In this document: positions 5,288 through 8,412 of the stretch, in pieces
Numbering within the stretch: position 1 is the first letter of the stretch
Layout of the letters: each line of letters begins with the position of its first letter
Assembly (NCBI GenBank): GCA_013816445.1
Contig: JACDEK010000022.1
Span: forward strand, 1,763-10,174
Length of the DNA: 8,412 nucleotides
Source of the DNA: Candidatus Saccharimonadota bacterium
GTDB taxonomy: Bacteria; Patescibacteriota; Saccharimonadia; CAILAD01; BJGX01
Direction: 5' to 3'
The notes under the pieces: model-generated
Database searches by the model: none
What the model was told of the DNA's origin: nothing
The model's input: only the letters and a program-made list of their open reading frames with translations
Translations under genes and position numbers: made by a program

Positions 5288-5902
5288 ATGGTGGAACAAT
5301 TGTACTTTTCAGGTATTGAAGTCGGCCCAACTGTCTATAAGATCTTGAAGGCATGTAAGCGGAGATTTTATCGGTTTGATATCTCTTCAGATAGAGAAGG
5401 CAGTACAAAGTTTAAAAATACAGACGAGTATGGGTTTGCACATATGCCGTATTTGGCGGTTGACTGGGTAATTGATCATCAGAGTCAAGCAACAATTCTT
5501 CAAATAATCTCTGAGCTGTGTAGTATGAATTTTACATATCAGCAGAGAGAAGTACACACTGGTGAATATAGCTTTAGAACAGGCTTAGAGGATTATTTGA
5601 GCCATTGTCTTGAGGTGTTACTCTGGCAAGATAGTGAAGTAGAACTATCTGCTTATCTGAGACATGCCATGATTAATGGAGGATCACTGGGTGACTATGG
5701 CTGTAATGGTTCTCGAATTCGCAGAGTGCAGAAGATGCAAATTACTCGATTGTCTACTGAAGAGCCATGTCAGGGTAGAGCAATTGGTGTGTGTACCAAT
5801 CATGACTGTTCTCGCCTAGCTCTTTACAGGTTTGGCATATCAAAAACCAAAGACTATCCACTATGTTCATTGTGTTTTCGCTGGGTATTTAATGAAGACT
5901 AG
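5288..5902 (+). CDS. Orphan protein with C-terminal zinc-ribbon-like four-cysteine motif, 204 residues
   Basis: The ATG at 5288 is chosen over the upstream TTG at 5264 because AGGAG (5278-5282) lies 5 nt before it. The N-terminal 140 residues look globular and mixed alpha/beta (EVGPTVYKILKACKRRFY, HMPYLAVDWVI) with no motif I recognise. The C-terminal part has C169-x4-C174-x18-C193-x2-C196 (C-T-N-H-D-C ... C-S-L-C), which has the spacing of a zinc ribbon or treble-clef knuckle, plus an extra Cys at 161. It carries no signal peptide or membrane segment, so it is probably cytosolic. It may bind nucleic acid or a protein partner, but that is only a suggestion from the metal site. It lies just outside the last tmRNA-tip repeat and ends at a strong terminator, so it is a single-gene unit. 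Confidence 0.75.
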   Translation: MVEQLYFSGIEVGPTVYKILKACKRRFYRFDISSDREGSTKFKNTDEYGFAHMPYLAVDWVIDHQSQATILQIISELCSMNFTYQQREVHTGEYSFRTGLEDYLSHCLEVLLWQDSEVELSAYLRHAMINGGSLGDYGCNGSRIRRVQKMQITRLSTEEPCQGRAIGVCTNHDCSRLALYRFGISKTKDYPLCSLCFRWVFNED

Positions 5903-5925
5903 GTATCAAATTGGTTAAGAATATA

Positions 5926-5951
5926 AAGATCTACTTCATGGTAGGTCTTTT
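5926..5951 (+). terminator. Intrinsic terminator after the zinc-ribbon-like protein gene
   Basis: AAGATCTAC (5926-5934) pairs with GTAGGTCTT (5941-5949), 9 bp with one G-U, around the loop TTCATG, followed by a short T run. Confidence 0.75.
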
Positions 5952-5992
5952 ATATACATTTGTAGTCGGATTAATCTTGGCTTGTGCTTGTG

Positions 5993-6021
5993 TTGATTGT
6001 AGAGATAAGTAATAATACAAT
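5993..6021 (+). promoter_or_regulatory. Promoter of the acyltransferase gene
   Basis: TTGATT (5993-5998) and TACAAT (6016-6021) have a 17-nt spacer. The predicted start near 6028 leaves a leader of about 34 nt that contains the AGGAG ribosome-binding site at 6048-6052. Confidence 0.6.
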
Positions 6022-6061
6022 CAGTTTCTTAGGAGCACCTTTACATCAGGAGACTATCAAG

Positions 6062-6904
6062 ATGAACATTGAGACTCAAAATACTGAGCAAGCTAAGCGA
6101 AAGCGCTTGAAACGACTCAAGAGTGCAACCGGTGTTGCATACCCAACTGGATACTATTTTTTTCGAGGAATTGTTATTAACCTAGCACGAGTTTTTATGA
6201 AGGCCGAGATATACAACGAGCAGAATATCCCTCAGCCAGGTGGTATATATTACCGCCCAAAGTGGTACAGGCGTAGTGGAGACAACAAGATTGATGATCA
6301 TGCTTTTGTCATCGCTGCTAATCACGGTAAGATTTGGGACATTCCTTTTGTTGGCTTGTTCCATAGAGGCTTGGTCTGGATCTGTAAACCAGCATTTTGT
6401 AGAAATTGGCTATTTGCGATGGTTAATCAGCGCATGGGGGCGGTGCCAATCTTTCGCCCAAGTATTGATGGTAAGCCAAGTAAGAAAAACACCCCAGGCA
6501 AAATTGAGAAGGCACGTCTGGCCTCATATACGGCTGAAGAAGGGCTAGATGTGGCAGTAGAGGCACTTTGGCGTGGTGTGCCTGTTGAGATGTTTCCTGA
6601 GGGCACACGCGTAGGTAAAGAAGTGATTGATTATAGCAAGAGTGGTACGGCACGTATTGCCCGGCGGTCAGGTTGTGCTATTCTGCCAATCGCTCTGGCT
6701 GGATGTGCCAAGGGTGACCCGGTGGTTCGAAGGGGCATATTGCGACGTCAAGTGATTGTCGGTGTGGTTTGCCCACCAATTTATCCAAGTGATTATGGGC
6801 ACCTGGCTGAAGATAGCGAGATTGATAAGGCTCTGATGAGTGAGTGGCAGGTACGTATCAATAAAGGGCGACAAGAAGCTCTTGATATCTTACGTAGTCA
6901 CTAG
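6062..6904 (+). CDS. plsC: 1-acyl-sn-glycerol-3-phosphate acyltransferase family protein (PlsC-like)
   Basis: This 280-residue member of the glycerophosphate acyltransferase family transfers an acyl chain to lysophosphatidate to give phosphatidic acid, at the cytoplasmic membrane. Motif I is N-H-G-K-I-W-D (N87, H88, D93: the catalytic NHx4D). Motif II is MGAVPIFR, motif III is the phosphate-binding FPEGTR (residues 178-183), and motif IV is AILPIALAG. Before motif I the protein has a Lys/Arg-rich head and an insertion, YYRPKWYRRSGDNKIDD, longer than in short PlsC proteins. ATG 6062 is chosen because AGGAG (6048-6052) precedes it by 9 nt and the promoter lies just upstream; the longer frame from GTG 5984 begins upstream of the predicted transcription start. 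The product would feed diacylglycerol lipids to the two glycosyltransferases at the left of the window. Acyl donor and exact acceptor are unknown. Confidence 0.88.
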   Translation: MNIETQNTEQAKRKRLKRLKSATGVAYPTGYYFFRGIVINLARVFMKAEIYNEQNIPQPGGIYYRPKWYRRSGDNKIDDHAFVIAANHGKIWDIPFVGLFHRGLVWICKPAFCRNWLFAMVNQRMGAVPIFRPSIDGKPSKKNTPGKIEKARLASYTAEEGLDVAVEALWRGVPVEMFPEGTRVGKEVIDYSKSGTARIARRSGCAILPIALAGCAKGDPVVRRGILRRQVIVGVVCPPIYPSDYGHLAEDSEIDKALMSEWQVRINKGRQEALDILRSH

Positions 6905-6924
6905 AGATTAGAAAAGATATATAT

Positions 6925-6952
6925 CGGCTTCGGTTTTACCGGAGCCGTTTTT
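6925..6952 (+). terminator. Intrinsic terminator after the acyltransferase gene
   Basis: CGGCTTCGG (6925-6933) pairs with CCGGAGCCG (6939-6947), 9 bp around TTTTA, followed by T5. The stem starts 20 nt after the stop codon. Confidence 0.9.
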
Positions 6953-7000
6953 ATTTGTCTGTATACATACCGCAAACCCCTAGTAATTGGGCTGAAGATG

Positions 7001-7112
7001 TGCTATAATAGAGCTCAGTAGGTTTCGTTTCTTTAGTTCTCTTGTTTCAAGACGAAAGGTAAGAAAAGAAGGTCGTCCTGCTCCAAGATAATTAAATAGG
7101 TTATAAAACTAC
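7001..7112 (+). promoter_or_regulatory. Extended -10 promoter and structured leader of the RRM protein gene
   Basis: TGCTATAAT (7001-7009) is a perfect extended -10 box; the -35 region is weak. Transcription from about 7016 would give a leader of roughly 95 nt. It holds a CTTG-TTT-CAAG hairpin (7041-7051) and an inverted repeat GACGA (7051-7055) / TCGTC (7073-7077). The latter encloses an almost pure purine run, which could bind the protein itself or hide the start region in the cold. The Shine-Dalgarno is poor (only an AGG, about 13 nt upstream). A second -10-like TTATAA (7101-7106) lies 6 nt before the ATG, repeating the leaderless geometry of the two glycosyltransferase genes. Confidence 0.5.
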
Positions 7113-7370
7113 ATGAAAAAGTTATTTGTTGGCAACCTGCCATACACTGTTACCTCAGAGCAGCTTGCTGAAATATTTGGTGAAAGTGCAGAAGTTGTTT
7201 CTGCAAACGTCATCACTGACCGTATGAACGGTCGTAGTAAGGGCTTTGGCTTTGTTGAATTAGCTGAAAGTGCAGACATTAATGCTGTAATTGAAGCTAC
7301 TAACGGCAAAGAATTGGATGGCCGCGCTATTACTGTTAGCGAAGCTCGTCCTCAACAGCCACGCGACTAA
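7113..7370 (+). CDS. Single-RRM RNA-binding protein
   Basis: This 85-residue protein consists of one RNA-recognition motif. RNP2 is LFVGNL (residues 4-9). RNP1 is SKGFGFVEL (about residues 43-51), with the two aromatic residues that stack on RNA bases. The beta-alpha-beta order is complete and a short basic tail (ARPQQPRD) follows. This is the compact form found in cyanobacterial Rbp proteins and many other bacteria, where such proteins act as cytosolic RNA chaperones, often cold-induced. It is monocistronic, between its own promoter and terminator. Codon use (GCT, GGT, CGT, AAC-rich) suggests strong expression. The long structured leader suggests post-transcriptional control, possibly autoregulation; this last point is inference. 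Confidence 0.93.
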   Translation: MKKLFVGNLPYTVTSEQLAEIFGESAEVVSANVITDRMNGRSKGFGFVELAESADINAVIEATNGKELDGRAITVSEARPQQPRD

Positions 7371-7401
7371 TCTAGCTATTTAAACGGCTTAGATAAAAAA
7401 T

Positions 7402-7427
7402 AGACCTTGAAAAAGGTCTGTTTTTTT
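7402..7427 (+). terminator. Intrinsic terminator after the RRM protein gene
   Basis: AGACCTT (7402-7408) pairs with AAGGTCT (7413-7419) around a GAAA tetraloop, followed by G and T7. Confidence 0.9.
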
Positions 7428-7435
7428 ATTGTATT

Positions 7436-7797
7436 TTTTTCTTTGAGCTTCAAAATGAAGAGGAACTTGACCCCGTACCTATCTGTAGAGGATTCCTTTA
7501 TGACACATATAGTGAGCAAAAGTACCCCCTCATAGCCATTTTCATCCCGAAAATACTTCTGGTTCTGGCTCTGAATTACACATGGCACACCAGTTGAGAC
7601 ATTGTATTCTAGAGTATTTACGAGATGCAAAAGTCAGTCAGCTGATGTTTTGTGAGTTAACAGGCTGGAGTAGTATATATGCCGATGAGATATTTGAAAA
7701 TACCGAGTGAGATTTGCCTTTCTCATTACGTCTGGCTGAACATTTGCACCTGACAATTAAAATCATTGTATATCCACCAAAAAATATCAGACGATAG
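7436..7797 (+). pseudogene. Decayed hypothetical gene (no start, one frameshift, one in-frame TGA)
   Basis: Plus-strand reading gives protein-like sequence in three pieces. First comes FFELQNEEELDPVPICRGF...YPLIAIFIPK, up to about 7550. After a frame change comes LHMAHQLRHCILEYL...CELTGWSSIYADEIFENTE, up to the TGA at 7708-7710. In the same frame, after that TGA, comes DLPFSLRLAEHLHLTIK-I-I-V-Y-P-P up to the TAG at 7795-7797. No start codon or ribosome-binding site is visible at the 5' end, which abuts the terminator of the RRM gene. Together this suggests the truncated remains of a gene for a protein of at least 115 residues that I do not recognise. The minus strand of 7376-7630 is also open (84 codons from a TTG), but it runs through the RRM terminator and has no start signals, so I take it as the shadow; the strand call is not certain. 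Confidence 0.4.
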
Positions 7798-7841
7798 CTA
7801 AAAGTTCGTTACTAAAAAATGTATTAAGTAGCGATAAAAAA

Positions 7842-7874
7842 ATGCCTCAACAAGAATGTTGAGACATTTTTTTA
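7842..7874. terminator. Bidirectional intrinsic terminator
   Basis: ATGCCTCAACA (7842-7852) pairs with TGTTGAGACAT (7857-7867), 11 positions with one C/A mismatch, around AGAA. It is flanked by A7 on the left and T7 on the right, so it can stop transcription in both directions between the decayed gene and the minus-strand units. Confidence 0.85.
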
Positions 7875-7902
7875 TTATGTATGTCGTATATTTTTTTGGT
7901 TT

Positions 7903-7992
7903 ATAAAACAAATCGGCGTCGCCTGTTAGGGCTTCGCCGATCTGTTGAAAAGAGCTTTGTTTTTGTTTTGAGTAATTTTAGTGTGCAGCACT
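7903..7992 (-). ncRNA. Candidate small RNA with intrinsic terminator
   Basis: A minus-strand promoter (complement of 7999-8028) predicts a start near 7992. The transcript would open with a small hairpin (TAGTG/CACTA around CTGCA) and run through an A-rich, C-containing single-stranded linker. It would end in a strong hairpin: ATCGGCG (7912-7918) pairs with CGCCGAT (7935-7941), extended by AACA/TGTT outside and GCC/GGC inside. On the minus strand this is followed by TTTGTTTTAT. The total is about 90 nt and has no convincing reading frame. It could be an independent small RNA. Alternatively the hairpin is simply the terminator of the aldolase mRNA, and the promoter is fortuitous. Confidence 0.4.
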
Positions 7993-7998
7993 ACATTC

Positions 7999-8028
7999 AT
8001 CATACTGGTTAAGCATAAGCCTTGTCAA
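7999..8028 (-). promoter_or_regulatory. Minus-strand promoter between the aldolase gene and the hairpin
   Basis: On the minus strand, TTGACA (complement of 8023-8028) and TATGAT (complement of 7999-8004) have an 18-nt spacer: a near-consensus promoter with no protein gene downstream. The stretch 8029-8080, up to the aldolase stop, holds T-rich runs and a weak AACTTT/AAAGTT stem only. Confidence 0.5.
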
Positions 8029-8080
8029 CAACTTTTTTGAAAGTTTTTTAAAGATTTTTTGATGTTTTATAATTCAGTAA

Positions 8081-8412
8081 TTATTTTGGGCTTTTTTTGC
8101 CGTGCCAATCGCCGCTACGGGCTGCCGAATTAGCAATTAATCGCTCAGCTAGTTCGGCTTGAGCTTTTGTAGTATTTTCTGGCTTACCACCCCAGGCTTT
8201 TATAGCGTTGTCTTGAACAGCGCGGGAAAATGAATAGGTGACAGGCCAGGGTAGGTGTTTAGATTTACAGATGGCCGCCAGATTGGCTGTTGCTTGAGTA
8301 GGAGACTGGCCGCCTGAAAGAAATACTATACCAGTAACGTCTTTTGGGACTCGTGTCAGTAAAACATCTAGAGTGGCTTCGGCAACTTGTTCGGGTGTAG
8401 ACTGCACAGCAC
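8081..8412 (-). CDS. Class I fructose-1,6-bisphosphate aldolase, C-terminal part (partial)
   Basis: The frame enters from the right edge and encodes about the last 110 residues of a class I (Schiff-base) aldolase of the animal/plant type. Recognisable family features are GIVFLSGGQS (the phosphate-binding strand and glycine loop), ATANLAAI, LPWPVTYSFSRAVQ and AIKAWGGKPEN. A helical tail (QAELAERLIANSAARSGDW) and a short basic end, HGKKSPK, follow. The catalytic lysine lies outside the window. The enzyme cleaves fructose-1,6-bisphosphate to dihydroxyacetone phosphate and glyceraldehyde-3-phosphate in the cytosol, for glycolysis or in reverse. In this family the C-terminal tyrosine contributes to catalysis; here the tail ends ...K-S-P-K with no terminal Tyr, as in many bacterial members. 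Transcripts probably end at the hairpin at 7907-7945. Confidence 0.92.
   Translation of the reverse strand, partial: AVQSTPEQVAEATLDVLLTRVPKDVTGIVFLSGGQSPTQATANLAAICKSKHLPWPVTYSFSRAVQDNAIKAWGGKPENTTKAQAELAERLIANSAARSGDWHGKKSPK

Noticed and set aside
5984..6061. Upstream GTG start for the acyltransferase
   Set aside because: The predicted promoter (5993-6021) lies downstream of that GTG, and ATG 6062 has an AGGAG site.
7376..7630. An 84-codon minus-strand open frame from a TTG
   Set aside because: It has no ribosome-binding site, and its end runs through the RRM terminator into low-complexity Lys/Phe codons. The plus strand of the same DNA reads as better protein, though with damage.
7708..7710. 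In-frame TGA as a sign of a reassigned code (UGA = glycine, as in SR1/Gracilibacteria)
   Set aside because: The glycosyltransferase at 1440-2657 ends sensibly at TGA, running through would enter the tmRNA, and intact genes here contain no in-frame TGA. A decayed gene is simpler.

Overview
The window looks like a piece of a small, fairly AT-rich bacterial chromosome. The gene set (an MGDG-synthase-type glycosyltransferase beside a GT4 glycosyltransferase, a PlsC-type acyltransferase, a tiny RRM protein, an animal-type class I aldolase and a divergent tmRNA) and the many short orphan proteins suggest Candidatus Saccharibacteria or another Patescibacteria/CPR lineage. That placement is an inference from content, not a search result. 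The genetic code appears standard.

Layout. Positions 1-211 hold the 5' end of a minus-strand gene that resembles galactose-1-phosphate uridylyltransferases. Divergent from it, 269-1378 and 1440-2657 encode two glycosyltransferases likely to build membrane glycolipids. Both have a -10 box exactly 6 nt before the ATG and no Shine-Dalgarno sequence, so both look leaderless. A one-piece tmRNA gene (ssrA, 2693-3082) follows. Its promoter overlaps the end of the second glycosyltransferase gene, and it has a strong terminator.

Positions 3083 to about 5230 form an accessory island. It contains a frameshifted small membrane-anchored protein, a 42-residue minus-strand small protein with an excellent Shine-Dalgarno sequence, a candidate structured leader RNA, and a 265-residue membrane-anchored orphan. 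Three further copies of the tmRNA 3' tip (GCTCCACCA) punctuate it. At least one of these also copies the tmRNA terminator and 20 nt beyond. The simplest reading is repeated integration or duplication at the tmRNA 3' end, a classic attachment site. No recombinase lies inside the window.

Positions 5288-5902 encode an orphan 204-residue protein with a C-terminal four-cysteine, zinc-ribbon-like motif. Positions 6062-6904 encode a PlsC-family acyltransferase with its own promoter and Shine-Dalgarno sequence. Positions 7113-7370 encode a single-RRM RNA-binding protein with a roughly 95-nt structured leader. The segment 7436-7797 reads as a decayed plus-strand gene. A bidirectional terminator and a candidate minus-strand small RNA (promoter plus intrinsic terminator, about 90 nt) precede the 3' end of a class I fructose-bisphosphate aldolase gene, which runs off the right edge.

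Functionally, the two glycosyltransferases and the acyltransferase point to phospholipid and glycolipid membrane synthesis. tmRNA handles ribosome rescue, the RRM protein RNA chaperoning, and the aldolase (and perhaps the GalT-like protein) central sugar metabolism.
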